Assembly (NCBI RefSeq): GCF_000701465.1
Contig: NZ_JNIY01000006.1
Span: 62,001-126,000, forward strand
Direction: 5' to 3'
DNA length: 64,000 nt
Source: Paraoerskovia marina DSM 21750
GTDB taxonomy: Bacteria; Actinomycetota; Actinomycetes; Actinomycetales; Cellulomonadaceae
How positions within the stretch are numbered: position 1 is the stretch's first letter; each line of letters begins with the position of its first letter. The position numbers and the translations under genes are program-made. Of the stretch, positions 36,999 through 46,002 are shown piece after piece. Below the pieces are notes generated by a model. That model worked only from the letters and a program-made list of their open reading frames with translations. It was not told the DNA's origin and searched no databases.

Positions 36999-38780
36999 AT
37001 GAGCACGACGACGGGCGGCCCCTCCACCGCCTCCCCCGACCTCTCGACGCCCCACCAGGCATCCTTCGAGGAACTGGGCACACCGCTCCACGCCGTCACG
37101 TTCGTCGTCGTGGACCTCGAGACCACGGGGGGCTCCCCGGCGAACGCCGGAATCACGGAGATCGGCGCCGTCAAGGTGCTCGGGGGCGAGGTGCTCGGTG
37201 AGTTCCAGACTCTCGTGAACCCAGGGATGCCGGTTCCCGCGTTCGTCGCACGGCTGACGGGCATCACGACGGCGATGACCGTCGACGCACCACCGATCGA
37301 GGCGGTCCTGCCCTCGTTCTGGGAGTTCGCCCGGGGCGCCGTGCTCGTCGCGCACAACGCACCTTTCGACGTCGGCTTCCTGCGTGCCGCGACGGTCGCA
37401 GCGGGACACGCATGGCCCGCACCCCAGGTGGTCGACACCGTGCCTCTCGCCCGGCGGGCCGTGACGCGGGACGAGGTACCCAACCACAAGCTCTCGACCC
37501 TCGCGGGATACTTCCGTGCCCGGGTCTCCCCCGAGCACCGTGCGCTCGCCGACGCCCGCGCGACCGTGGACGTCCTCCACGGGATCTTCGACCGTCTTGC
37601 ACCGCTCGGTGTGACACACCTCGAGGACCTGGCGACCGCCGCCGACCCGGTCGCCCCCGAGGTACGGCGCAAACGCCATCTCGCCGACGGACTCCCCGAG
37701 GGCCCCGGCGTCTACCTGTTCACCGGTCCCGACGGCGAAGTGCTGTACGTGGGGACGTCGAGGACCGTGCGCAGACGGGTCCGCAGCTATTTCACGGCGG
37801 CGGAGAAACGGCGCCGGATCTCTGAGATGGTGCGCGTCGCCGAGGCGGTCCGTGCGGTGCCCTGCGCGACGACGCTGGAAGCCCAGGTTCGCGAGATCCG
37901 CCTGATCACGGAGCACGAGCCCCGGTACAACCGTCGCTCGACGCGTCCTGAGCGCGGCGCCTGGCTCCGACTGACCGACGAGCCGTACCCTCGCCCGTCT
38001 GTCGTGCGCGACGTCCGGGGCCAGGCCGACGGCTCCGTGGGTACCTACATCGGGCCGTTCGCCTCCCGGCGCACCGCGACGGAGGCCATGGAGGCGCTCT
38101 GCGAGGCGATCCCGGTCCGCCAGTGCACATCCCGGCTCCCGCGACGTGCCGGCTCGACGACGGGCGCCTGCCTGCTCGCCGACCTCGGCCGATGCTCGGC
38201 GCCGTGCGTCGCGGTCGAGGGCGACCCGGGCTACGGGGATGCCGTCGACGCGGCACGGTCGGCGATGACCGAGGACCCCCGACCGGTGGTCGACGCGTTG
38301 GGACGCCGGATCCGCGAGCTCTCGGCGCAGACGAGGTTCGAGGAGGCGTCCGAGGTCACCCGACGTCTGCGCGAGTTCCTGGCCGGTGCGGCACGAACGC
38401 AGCGTCTCGGCACGCTCGCGACGTGCTCGCAGATCGTCGCCGCCCGCCCGACGACGGACCGCGGGTGGGAGGTCGTCGTCGTCCGGTACGGGCGGTTCGC
38501 CGGGACGACGGTCGTGCCGGCCGGCACGCATCCTGGCCCGGCGATCGACGCGCTGGTCGCAACGGCCGAACGGGTCGACGCACCGACCGCACCGGCGCCC
38601 GCGTGCCACCCGCACGAGGCCGCGATCGTCGGCGACTGGCTCGAGAGCCCCGGGGTGCGCGTCGTGCAGATCGACGGGACCTGGGCTCTTCCCGTCCGGT
38701 CGGCGGTGGCCTACGGTGACCTGTCGGCAGCCCTTCCTCGCGCGCCGCACGCCGCGCCGAGTCCGGCACCGGCGGGCTAG
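36999..38780 (+). CDS. DEDDh exonuclease fused to UvrC-like GIY-YIG nuclease
   Basis: A 593-residue fusion. The N-terminal DnaQ/epsilon-like 3'-5' exonuclease (about 33-200) shows VVVDLETTGG (Asp39, Glu41), HNAPFDVGFL and HRALADARATVD. The middle part (about 225-330) is a UvrC-type GIY-YIG domain (GPGVYLFTGPDGEVLYVGTS). A C-terminal region similar to the Cho/UvrC middle part follows, with a possible UVR segment (RFEEASEVTRRLREFL). Similar fusions (Rv2191 type) are known in Actinobacteria and are linked to excision repair; no partner is encoded here. ATG at 36999 lies 31 bp after the ligase stop. Confidence 0.93.
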   Translation: MSTTTGGPSTASPDLSTPHQASFEELGTPLHAVTFVVVDLETTGGSPANAGITEIGAVKVLGGEVLGEFQTLVNPGMPVPAFVARLTGITTAMTVDAPPIEAVLPSFWEFARGAVLVAHNAPFDVGFLRAATVAAGHAWPAPQVVDTVPLARRAVTRDEVPNHKLSTLAGYFRARVSPEHRALADARATVDVLHGIFDRLAPLGVTHLEDLATAADPVAPEVRRKRHLADGLPEGPGVYLFTGPDGEVLYVGTSRTVRRRVRSYFTAAEKRRRISEMVRVAEAVRAVPCATTLEAQVREIRLITEHEPRYNRRSTRPERGAWLRLTDEPYPRPSVVRDVRGQADGSVGTYIGPFASRRTATEAMEALCEAIPVRQCTSRLPRRAGSTTGACLLADLGRCSAPCVAVEGDPGYGDAVDAARSAMTEDPRPVVDALGRRIRELSAQTRFEEASEVTRRLREFLAGAARTQRLGTLATCSQIVAARPTTDRGWEVVVVRYGRFAGTTVVPAGTHPGPAIDALVATAERVDAPTAPAPACHPHEAAIVGDWLESPGVRVVQIDGTWALPVRSAVAYGDLSAALPRAPHAAPSPAPAG

Positions 38781-38811
38781 ATTGGCCGCACCACTTCACC
38801 TGGAGGCACAC

Positions 38812-39093
38812 ATGCAGACCGCCATCGTCCACGTCGACACCGACCCGGCACGCATCCCCGAGGTCGCCTCGGAGATCGCCGGCCTGGACGGCGTGTCCGA
38901 GGTCTACTCGGTCACGGGGAAGATGGACCTGGTCGTCGTCGTCAGGGTCCGTGAGCACCAGGAGTTCGCCTCTGTCATCGCCGACCGGCTCAGCAAGGTA
39001 CCGGGGGTGCTCCGGACCGAGACGTTCATCGCGTTCCGCACGTACTCCGACGTCGACCTCGCGCAGGCGTTCGACCTGGGTCTCGCCGACTAG
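38812..39093 (+). CDS. Stand-alone RAM (Lrp/AsnC ligand-binding) domain protein
   Basis: A 93-residue protein consisting only of the RAM effector domain of Lrp/AsnC regulators: alternating strands and helices (MQTAIVHVDTDPARIPEVA, GKMDLVVVVRVREHQEF) with a closing FIAFRTYSDVDL. There is no helix-turn-helix, so it cannot bind DNA by itself; such proteins bind amino acids and may join other Lrp proteins. TGGAGG precedes the ATG. It is 31 bp after the nuclease fusion and converges on trpD, which might hint at amino-acid sensing. Confidence 0.92.
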   Translation: MQTAIVHVDTDPARIPEVASEIAGLDGVSEVYSVTGKMDLVVVVRVREHQEFASVIADRLSKVPGVLRTETFIAFRTYSDVDLAQAFDLGLAD

Positions 39094-39100
39094 GAACCCG

Positions 39101-40180
39101 CTAGACGGCCGCGGCGGCCCAGCGTTCGAGAACGGCACGTGCCGCGCCCGACGTGATGCTCTGCTCGGCATGCTGCATCCCGGCGCGGAGACGATCCACC
39201 AGGTCACCGACACCCGTCCCCGGCAAGGTCCCGTCGGCGACGATCCCCGCAGCCGCGTTGAGCACGACGGTCTGGCGCACCGGCCCCGGTTCGCCGTCGA
39301 GCAACCGCCGCGCCACCTCGGCGTTGAACGATGCCTCGCCCCCGCGCAGGTCGGCGACGTCGATGGGGTCGAGACCGAGGTCGCCCACGGGGTCGAGCCG
39401 GTGCTCGCGGACCGAACCGTCACGCACTTCCCAGACGGTGGCCCGCGCGGTCGGCGCCAGCTCGTCGAGACCGTCGTCGCCACGGAACACCAGGCCGTCG
39501 GTCCCTCGTGCGCCGAGCACCCCCGCCATGAGCTCCGCCATCCTGGCGTCGGGGCAGCCGATCGCGACCGCCTCCGGCCGTGCGGGGTTGGTCAGCGGGC
39601 CGAGGAAGTTGAAGACGGTCGGGATGCCCAGCTCCTTGCGGGCGACGCCCGCGTGCCGGAACGACGGGTGGAAGACCTGCGCGAAGCAAAAGGTGATGCC
39701 CGCCTCCTCGCCGATCTCCGCGACCTTCTCCGGCGAGTGGTCGAGACGGATGCCGAGCTGCTCGAGCACGTCCGCCGATCCGGAGGAGGAGGACGCGGCG
39801 CGATTGCCGTGCTTGGTCACCTGGAGGCCGGCACCGGCGATCACGAGCGCCGACATCGTCGAGATGTTGACCGTGTGCGCACGGTCGCCGCCCGTGCCGA
39901 CGATATCGACCGACCGTCGCGGGACGACGAACCGCACGGCGTGCTCGAGCATCGTGTCAGCGAGACCCGTGAGCTCCTCGACGGTCTCCCCCTTGGCGCG
40001 CAGACCCACGAGCAGACCTGCCAGCCGGACCGGGGAGACGTCGCCCGCCATCACCTGGGTCATGGCCCACGACGCCTCGTCCCGGGTGAGGTCGTCGCCG
40101 CCGACCACCCGTGCGAGCAGGTCCGGCCACGTCGGCGCGGCGGTCGCGAGGGTGGCGGTCGGGCGCGGGTCTGTCGTCAC
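39101..40180 (-). CDS. trpD: Anthranilate phosphoribosyltransferase
   Basis: The 359-residue enzyme joins anthranilate to PRPP in tryptophan synthesis. GTGGDRAHTVNIST (about 94-108) is the PRPP/pyrophosphate loop, KHGNRAASSSSGSADVLE the second substrate loop, and NFLGPLTNPAR the anthranilate pocket. It stands alone without other trp genes, as does Rv2192c in mycobacteria, where trpD likewise lies beside ctaE. Start is a GTG at 40180; the receiver-domain gene begins 470 bp upstream on the same strand with 40 bp between stop and start. Confidence 0.97.
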   Translation of the reverse strand: MTTDPRPTATLATAAPTWPDLLARVVGGDDLTRDEASWAMTQVMAGDVSPVRLAGLLVGLRAKGETVEELTGLADTMLEHAVRFVVPRRSVDIVGTGGDRAHTVNISTMSALVIAGAGLQVTKHGNRAASSSSGSADVLEQLGIRLDHSPEKVAEIGEEAGITFCFAQVFHPSFRHAGVARKELGIPTVFNFLGPLTNPARPEAVAIGCPDARMAELMAGVLGARGTDGLVFRGDDGLDELAPTARATVWEVRDGSVREHRLDPVGDLGLDPIDVADLRGGEASFNAEVARRLLDGEPGPVRQTVVLNAAAGIVADGTLPGTGVGDLVDRLRAGMQHAEQSITSGAARAVLERWAAAAV

Positions 40181-40220
40181 GGTAGGTCCTTCGGGTGCGG
40201 GAGGAGCGGGGTGTTCCGTA

Positions 40221-40649
40221 CTAGGCCAGCATGCCGGTGACGGTCTCCCGCACCTTTACGGCGTCCAACGGGCGAGAGACGACGTCGTCCGCCAGCGACC
40301 AGGAGGCGAGCCACGCGTCCTGGGGCCGACCCGTGAGGACGAGCACCGGCGGGCACTGGTAGATCTCGTTCTTCAGCTGTCGACAGAGCCCCATCCCACC
40401 GACCTTGTCGGCCTCGCCGTCGAGGACCAGGAGGTCCCAGCCCTCACCGGCACGGGCCACGACCTCGGTCGCCGTGGCGACCTCCAGCCACTCGAGGCGC
40501 GGCTGCCCTTTGCCGAGACGGGAGCCGACGGCGAGGCGCACCGACTCGCGGACCGTCCGGTCGTCGCTGTACAGGAGGATCCGAGGCCCTGCGGTCTCGC
40601 CCACGTCGCTCCTGGTCGAGCCTGTCGTCGCCGGTCGAGTCGTCGTCAT
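40221..40649 (-). CDS. Orphan response-regulator receiver-domain protein
   Basis: A 142-residue protein with a single CheY-like domain (about 23-142) and no output domain. The acidic pair Asp29/Asp30 and the phospho-acceptor Asp77 (VLDGE) are present, and Thr106 is in place, but the conserved Lys before Pro is Arg126 (SRPL). No histidine kinase is nearby. It could work as a phosphate sink or a protein-protein switch. The ATG at 40649 has AGGA upstream; a longer reading to 40724 has no such support. Confidence 0.82.
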   Translation of the reverse strand: MTTTRPATTGSTRSDVGETAGPRILLYSDDRTVRESVRLAVGSRLGKGQPRLEWLEVATATEVVARAGEGWDLLVLDGEADKVGGMGLCRQLKNEIYQCPPVLVLTGRPQDAWLASWSLADDVVSRPLDAVKVRETVTGMLA

Positions 40650-40920
40650 CGTCGTCCTCACGTGGTCCCAAGACGTCTCCCTGACGGGAGGGGCGCCGTC
40701 GACGCCCTGGGTGAATCTTGGCACGAAGCCTCCGGCAGATCACGACGATCGGCGGACGAATCGCGGTTCGAGACCCGGATGACCTTTCCTGACAGTCTTC
40801 ATCCATCCGTCACGAGCGGGAGACCATGACAAGAAATTATGGAGAGATTGTGAGATTTGACGCCCGCCCCCGGCACCCAGCGCAGCCACGAACAGCCCGT
40901 CATCAGCCATACTGGCTGAC
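40650..40920. promoter_or_regulatory. Divergent control region of the receiver gene and ctaE-qcr operon
   Basis: This 271-bp gap holds no gene. It includes a clearly AT-rich stretch (about 40820-40862) in very GC-rich DNA, fitting a promoter. Close to ctaE, CATACT (40908-40913) is a good -10 with the GTG 8 bp later, suggesting a leaderless mRNA. TCAGCCA-TAC-TGGCTGA (40903-40919) forms an inverted repeat over this -10. Confidence 0.6.
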
Positions 40921-41562
40921 GTGTCGACTGCAACGGCTGCCCCCCAGGCCCACCAGCATGTGAACGTCAACCGACCGAACCCCGTGTCGGTCGGGACGAT
41001 CGTGTGGCTGGCGAGCGAACTCATGTTCTTCGCCGGCCTCTTCGCGATGTACTTCACGATTCGCTCCGTCGTCCCGCAGGACGAGTGGACGGCCCAGACC
41101 GACCACCTGAACATCACGTTCGCGGCGATCAACACGACGGTGCTGATCCTCTCGTCCTTCACCTGCCAGGCCGGAGTCGTCGCCGCCGAGCGCTTCCAGC
41201 CCGTGCGCGCCGGATCCATCTGGGACGTCCGACGCTGGGGCATGAACGAGTGGATAACCCTGACCTACCTGATGGGCGCGTTCTTCATCGCCGGTCAGAT
41301 CTACGAGTACGCGGAGCTCGTCGAGCACGGCCTGACGATCTCGTCGCACCCGTACGGGTCGGTCTTCTACCTGGCGACCGGCTTCCACGGACTGCACGTG
41401 ATCGGCGGTCTGATCGCGTTCCTCTTCCTCCTCGGCCGCTCGTTCTCCGCGAAGCGCTTCGGGCACCACGAGGCCACCACCGGGATCGTGACGTCCTACT
41501 ACTGGCACTTCGTCGACGTCGTCTGGGTCGCCCTTTTCTTCGTCATCTACATCCTGCAGTAG
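40921..41562 (+). CDS. ctaE: Cytochrome c oxidase (aa3) subunit III
   Basis: The 213-residue subunit has five or so membrane helices and matches the actinobacterial CtaE form ([54 protein letters not shown]). It belongs to the aa3 terminal oxidase in the cell membrane. Genes for qcrCAB follow, so oxidase subunit III is made together with the bc1-type complex, as in the bcc-aa3 supercomplex of mycobacteria and corynebacteria. Start is a GTG, probably leaderless (see the promoter entry). The stop is 70 bp before qcrC. Confidence 0.97.
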   Translation: MSTATAAPQAHQHVNVNRPNPVSVGTIVWLASELMFFAGLFAMYFTIRSVVPQDEWTAQTDHLNITFAAINTTVLILSSFTCQAGVVAAERFQPVRAGSIWDVRRWGMNEWITLTYLMGAFFIAGQIYEYAELVEHGLTISSHPYGSVFYLATGFHGLHVIGGLIAFLFLLGRSFSAKRFGHHEATTGIVTSYYWHFVDVVWVALFFVIYILQ

Positions 41563-41632
41563 TCACCGGGCGCACCGAAGCGTCCAACCACTCCCACCAC
41601 CGACACCCACACAGCGAGACGAGGATCGATTC

Positions 41633-42418
41633 GTGAAGGCACTCGCCGCCCGCAGGCACCACCGGTTGGCACCGGTCGTGCTCCTGCTGCTGGCACTGCT
41701 GGCTACCGGAGGGCTCTACGCCCTCCTGGCGCCCAGCCCTGCTAGCGCAGACTCAGCGAGCACCCAGGACATCGAGACGGGCGAGAAGCTCTTCCAGGCC
41801 AACTGCGCGACGTGCCACGGCCCGTCCGCGACCGGAACCGACGACGTTCCCTCGCTCGTCGGTGTCGGTGCGGCCGCGGTGGACTTCCAGGTCTCCTCCG
41901 GCCGGATGCCGATGCAGTCGAACGGCCCCCAGGCCATCCGCAAGCCCGCACAGTTCGACGCCGAGCAGACCGCGCAGCTCGCCGCCTACGTCGCGTCTCT
42001 CGGCACGGGCCCGACCGTTCCCACCGACGAGCAGGTCGACCCGGCACTGGGCGACCCCGCCACGGGTGCTGCGGTCTTCCGCACCAACTGCGCGATGTGC
42101 CACAACGCCGTCGGTGCCGGCGGCGCGCTCTCCGAGGGCAAGTTCGCCCCGTCGTTGCTCGAGGCCGACGTCACCGACCGTCAGATCTACGAGGCCATGC
42201 AGACCGGACCGCAGTCGATGCCGGTCTTCAACGACGCCAACATCACCCCCGAGGAGAAGCGCGACGTCATCGCGTACATCGAGGAGCAGCGCGACGGCTC
42301 GGCCGGCGGCCTCTCTCTCGGATCCCTCGGACCAGTCAGCGAAGGCCTCTGGGCCTGGGTCGTCGGCCTCGGTCTCCTGATCGGTGCCGCCGTGTGGATC
42401 GGAGCAAAGTCCTCGTGA
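41633..42418 (+). CDS. qcrC: Diheme cytochrome c subunit of the bcc complex
   Basis: A 261-residue membrane cytochrome. After a signal/anchor (about 12-32) come two c-type heme domains with CATCH (Cys58, Cys61, His62) and CAMCH (Cys153, Cys156, His157), and a C-terminal membrane helix (about 237-257). Met ligands may be in the RMPMQ and QSMPVF segments. The two hemes carry electrons directly from QcrA to the CuA site of CtaC, replacing a soluble cytochrome c. The end overlaps the qcrA GTG (GTGA). Confidence 0.97.
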   Translation: MKALAARRHHRLAPVVLLLLALLATGGLYALLAPSPASADSASTQDIETGEKLFQANCATCHGPSATGTDDVPSLVGVGAAAVDFQVSSGRMPMQSNGPQAIRKPAQFDAEQTAQLAAYVASLGTGPTVPTDEQVDPALGDPATGAAVFRTNCAMCHNAVGAGGALSEGKFAPSLLEADVTDRQIYEAMQTGPQSMPVFNDANITPEEKRDVIAYIEEQRDGSAGGLSLGSLGPVSEGLWAWVVGLGLLIGAAVWIGAKSS

Positions 42419-43446
42419 ACGACAACCAGCACTCCACCGAGCTCGGGGACGCACAGAACCGCGACGTCGACCGCTTCGACGACCCGGGTTTGCCCGAGCA
42501 CCGGCACCGTCGTGCCGACTCCGACCCCGCCGCGGACAAGCGCGCCGAGCGGCAGGTCGTCGTCCTCTTCCTCATCTCGATCATCGGCACGGTCGCCTCG
42601 ATCGTCGCCTACTTCGTCTTCCGCCCGGACGGCACCACCGACGGCGTGCGGATCTCGACGCTGACCCTCGGGCTCGGCATGGCGTTCGCCCTGCTCGGCA
42701 TCGGCCTCGCAGCCGTCCACTGGGCCAAGACCCTGATGAACGACACCGAGGTGACCGAGGAGCGCCACGAGCAGCGCACCCCGGACGCCGAGCGAGAGAT
42801 CGCCGTCCAGAAGCTCTCGGACGGTGCGGCCGACTCCGGCATCGCACGCCGCGGCGTCCTCAAGGGCGCAGCGCTCTCCGCGCTCGCGATCTTCCCGCTC
42901 ACCATCGCCGTGCCGCTCGTCAGCTCGGTCGGCGGCGACTGGAACGTCAGCAAGTTCCGCCACACCCGCTGGGACAAGGGCACCCGCCTCGCCATCGACC
43001 CCACGGGTCGACCGATCAAGGCCGCCGACGTCACCATCGGATCCGTCTTCCACGTCATCCCCGACGCGACCGAGGAGGAGCGCGAGTCGCACGCGTGGAT
43101 CACGGAGAAGGCCAAGGCCGTCGTCCTCGTCGTCCGCCTCGACCCGCGCGACCTCAAGGAGGCCGAGGACCGCAAGGACTGGTCCTACGACGGCATCGTC
43201 GCGTACTCGAAGATCTGCACGCACGTCGGCTGCCCCGTCGCGCTCTACGAGCAGCAGACGCACCACCTCCTCTGCCCGTGCCACCAGTCGACGTTCGACA
43301 TCGCGGACGGCGCGAAGGTCGTCTTCGGACCTGCCAAGCGCCCGCTCCCGCAGCTGCCGATCGCCGTCGACGACGAGGGATACCTGGTCGCCAAGAGCGA
43401 CTTCCACGAGCCTGTCGGCCCGAGCTACTGGGAGCGTCTGAAGTGA
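42415..43446 (+). CDS. qcrA: Rieske iron-sulfur subunit of the bcc complex
   Basis: A 343-residue actinobacterial Rieske protein with an extended N terminus and about three membrane helices (around 47-65, 77-97 and 148-168) before the soluble domain. Cluster ligands are Cys268 and His270 (CTHVGC) and Cys287 and His290 (CPCHQS), with Cys273 and Cys289 placed for the disulfide. The RRGVLKG segment before the third helix resembles a Tat signal, as expected for a folded Fe-S protein. Both ends overlap neighbours by GTGA, so the operon is tightly coupled. Confidence 0.97.
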   Translation: MNDNQHSTELGDAQNRDVDRFDDPGLPEHRHRRADSDPAADKRAERQVVVLFLISIIGTVASIVAYFVFRPDGTTDGVRISTLTLGLGMAFALLGIGLAAVHWAKTLMNDTEVTEERHEQRTPDAEREIAVQKLSDGAADSGIARRGVLKGAALSALAIFPLTIAVPLVSSVGGDWNVSKFRHTRWDKGTRLAIDPTGRPIKAADVTIGSVFHVIPDATEEERESHAWITEKAKAVVLVVRLDPRDLKEAEDRKDWSYDGIVAYSKICTHVGCPVALYEQQTHHLLCPCHQSTFDIADGAKVVFGPAKRPLPQLPIAVDDEGYLVAKSDFHEPVGPSYWERLK

Positions 43447-45113
43447 GTACGACCGAACGAGCAGCCGCAGGTACGGCTGACTACCTCGACCAGCGCACCG
43501 GACTCGGCAAGGCCGTCAAGGAGTTCGCGCGCAAGACCTTCCCGGACCACTGGTCCTTCCTCCTCGGCGAGGTCGCGCTCTACTCCTTCGTCATCCTCAT
43601 CCTCAGCGGCTTCTTCCTGACGATGTTCTTCGTCCCGAGCATGGCGCTGATCGAGCACCACGGCGCACCCGCGACGATGGACGGCGTCCTGATGTCGGAG
43701 GCGTTCAGCTCGACGCTGCACATGTCGTTCGACGTCCGCGGCGGACTCCTGATGCGCCAGATCCACCACTGGGCAGCGCTGCTGTTCATGGCCGCGATCG
43801 TGACGCACATGATGCGCGTGTTCTTCACCGGTGCGTTCCGCAAGCCGCGTGAGCTCAACTGGCTGGTCGGCATCGGACTGCTCATCACGGGTCTCGGCGC
43901 CGGCTTCACGGGCTACTCGCTCCCGGACGACGTCCTGTCCGGCAACGGTCTTCGCATCACGGACGGCGTCATCAAGTCGATCCCGATCATCGGCTCGTAC
44001 ATGTCGTACTTCGTCTTCGGCGGCGAGTTCCCGGGCGAGGACATCATTCCCCGCCTCTTCACGCTGCACATCCTGGTCGTCCCGGCCATCATCCTCGCGA
44101 TGATCGGCCTGCACCTGATGATGGTCGTCCTGCACAAGCACACGCAGTACCCGGGTGGTGGACGCACCGACAAGAACGTCGTCGGCTTCCCGCTCTTCCC
44201 CGTCTACGTGGCCAAGGCCGGCGGCTTCTTCTTCGTCGTCTTCGGCGTGCTTGCCCTCATGGGTGGCACCATGGCGATCAACAACGTCTGGAACTACGGA
44301 CCGTACGACCCCTCGCCCGTCTCGGCGGGCGCACAGCCCGACTGGTACATGCTCTTCCTCGAGGGCTCGCTCCGCCTCATGCCGGGCGTGACGGAGTACA
44401 TGATCGGCGACTACACGCTCAGTCTGAACGTGCTCGTCCCTGCCGTGATCATTCCGGGCATCCTCTTCACGTTCCTGATCGTGTACCCCTTCGTCGAGGC
44501 ACGCGTGACCAAGGACAAGCGTGAGCACCACGTGCTCGACCGTCCGCGGAACGTGCCCGTCCGCACGGGCCTGGGCGTCGCCTTCCTGACGGCGTTCATC
44601 ATCCTGGCGCTCGCCGGGTCGAACGACCTCATCGCGACGCACTTCTCGCTCTCGATCAACGAGATCACGTGGGTCTTCCGCATCCTGCTGTTCGTCGGCC
44701 CCTGGTTCGCGTTCTGGGTCACCAAGCGCATCTGCCTCGGACTCCAGCGCAAGGACCGCGAGCTCGTGCTCCACGGGCACGAGACCGGGCGCATCGTCCG
44801 GTTCGCGAACGGCGAGTACATCGAGGTCCACCGTCCGCTCGACGAGCAGGAGCGCTGGTTGCGCGTCGCGTACGACGCCCCGACCCCCCTCGAGCTCGAG
44901 CCCCAGACCGACGCACGAGGCGTGCCCCGGAAGGGCTACAAGAAGGAGCGTCGTTGGGCTCGTCTCTCGCGCTTCTTCTACGAGGACCGCATCGAGCCGG
45001 TCACGCCGTCCGAGCTGGCGGCGGCGCACGCCCACGGATCGCACGACGAGCTCGAGGGCGCCAAGGCTCCCGAGCTGCATGCGGGTGACACGACGCACGA
45101 GGGTGATCGCTGA
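43443..45113 (+). CDS. qcrB: Cytochrome b subunit of the bcc complex
   Basis: The 556-residue protein holds eight or nine membrane helices of cytochrome b. The quinol-site loop P-D-W-Y (QPDWYMLFLEGSLR) near 300 and histidines for two b hemes in HHWAALLFMAAIVTHMM-like and LHILVVPAIILAMIGLH-like helices are visible. The last 150 residues are a soluble, actinobacteria-specific tail with many Glu and Arg. QcrB is the target of Q203-type inhibitors in mycobacteria. GTG start overlapping qcrA's stop. A large hairpin follows the stop. Confidence 0.97.
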   Translation: MSTTERAAAGTADYLDQRTGLGKAVKEFARKTFPDHWSFLLGEVALYSFVILILSGFFLTMFFVPSMALIEHHGAPATMDGVLMSEAFSSTLHMSFDVRGGLLMRQIHHWAALLFMAAIVTHMMRVFFTGAFRKPRELNWLVGIGLLITGLGAGFTGYSLPDDVLSGNGLRITDGVIKSIPIIGSYMSYFVFGGEFPGEDIIPRLFTLHILVVPAIILAMIGLHLMMVVLHKHTQYPGGGRTDKNVVGFPLFPVYVAKAGGFFFVVFGVLALMGGTMAINNVWNYGPYDPSPVSAGAQPDWYMLFLEGSLRLMPGVTEYMIGDYTLSLNVLVPAVIIPGILFTFLIVYPFVEARVTKDKREHHVLDRPRNVPVRTGLGVAFLTAFIILALAGSNDLIATHFSLSINEITWVFRILLFVGPWFAFWVTKRICLGLQRKDRELVLHGHETGRIVRFANGEYIEVHRPLDEQERWLRVAYDAPTPLELEPQTDARGVPRKGYKKERRWARLSRFFYEDRIEPVTPSELAAAHAHGSHDELEGAKAPELHAGDTTHEGDR

Positions 45114-45153
45114 TCCTCCCTCGCGAGTTGTCCGCAGGTCCGGCAAAGTAGTA

Positions 45154-45208
45154 CAGACGGCCCGCGAGAGTGCTTACCAGATCTCTGGGCACTCTCGCGG
45201 GCCGTCTG
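45154..45208 (+). terminator. Large hairpin terminator after qcrB
   Basis: A perfect 20-bp stem (45154-45173 with 45189-45208) closes a 15-nt loop that itself can pair CCAG/CTGG. It lies 40 bp after the qcrB stop and before sod. No T-run follows. Confidence 0.9.
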
Positions 45209-45250
45209 CATGACCGCACTGCGGCGATCCATCGCGGCAGTGACGTTGAC

Positions 45251-45271
45251 ACCACGGTGCTGCACCGTGGT
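45251..45271. promoter_or_regulatory. Perfect 21-bp palindrome upstream of sod
   Basis: ACCACGGTGC and GCACCGTGGT (10 bp each) flank a single central T. The element ends 23 bp before the sod ATG. It could be an operator for a dimeric (metal- or redox-sensing) repressor, or a stem in the mRNA leader; GGAGG at 45280-45284 follows directly. Confidence 0.6.
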
Positions 45272-45294
45272 CCGATATTGGAGGATTACACAGC

Positions 45295-45918
45295 ATGGCT
45301 GTCTACACGCTCCCCGACCTGACCTACGACTACGCCGCGCTCGAGCCGCACATCTCCGGGCGGATCATGGAGTTGCACCACTCCAAGCACCACCAGGCCT
45401 ACGTGACCGGCGCGAACACGGCTCTCGAGAAGCTTGAGGCCGCCCGCGAGGCAGACGACCTCGCTGCCGTGAACCTGCACGAGAAGAACCTCGCGTTCAA
45501 CCTCGGCGGGCACGTCAACCACTCCGCGTTCTGGACCAACCTCTCCCCCGAGGGCGGCGGCGAGCCCGAGGGCGAGATCGGCGACGCGATCACCGAGCAT
45601 TTCGGCTCCTTCGCGGCGTTCAAGAAGCACTTCACCGCGGTCGCAGCCGGCGTGCAGGGCTCTGGCTGGGCGATCCTCGCCTGGGACTCGATCGGTCAGA
45701 AGCTGATCATCGTCCAGCTCTACGACCAGCAGGGCAACATTCCGATGGGCCTGACCCCGATCGTCCTGCTGGACTGCTGGGAGCACGCCTACTACATCGA
45801 CTACCTCAACGTGCGTGGCGACTACATCAGCGCGTGGTGGAACATCATCAACTGGGAGGACGCTTCGGCACGCCTGAGCCGTGCTCGGACGCAGACGCAG
45901 GGCCTGATCGTCCCGTGA
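45295..45918 (+). CDS. sodA: Superoxide dismutase (Fe/Mn type)
   Basis: A 207-residue dismutase. Metal ligands are His28, His76, Asp160 and His164 (LHHSKHH, GGHVNHSAFW, DCWEHAYYIDY). GGH at 71-73 and the Gln-rich DQQGN segment near 144-148 are more like Mn-type enzymes, but cambialistic activity cannot be excluded. There is no signal peptide. It follows the qcr operon after a strong terminator and so has its own promoter, with the palindrome described above. Proximity to the respiratory chain, a source of superoxide, makes biological sense. Confidence 0.96.
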   Translation: MAVYTLPDLTYDYAALEPHISGRIMELHHSKHHQAYVTGANTALEKLEAAREADDLAAVNLHEKNLAFNLGGHVNHSAFWTNLSPEGGGEPEGEIGDAITEHFGSFAAFKKHFTAVAAGVQGSGWAILAWDSIGQKLIIVQLYDQQGNIPMGLTPIVLLDCWEHAYYIDYLNVRGDYISAWWNIINWEDASARLSRARTQTQGLIVP

Positions 45919-45963
45919 GCTAGTCCGTTCTCCGCACGGCAGTCGTCGACCGCCCCGTGAGGC

Positions 45964-46002
45964 CCAGAGGCCCGGTATCCATCAAGGATGCCGGGCCTCT
46001 GG
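45964..46002 (+). terminator. Hairpin terminator after sod
   Basis: A 17-bp stem with one G-T pair (45964-45980 with 45986-46002) and a 5-nt ATCAA loop begins 45 bp after the sod stop. Confidence 0.88.
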
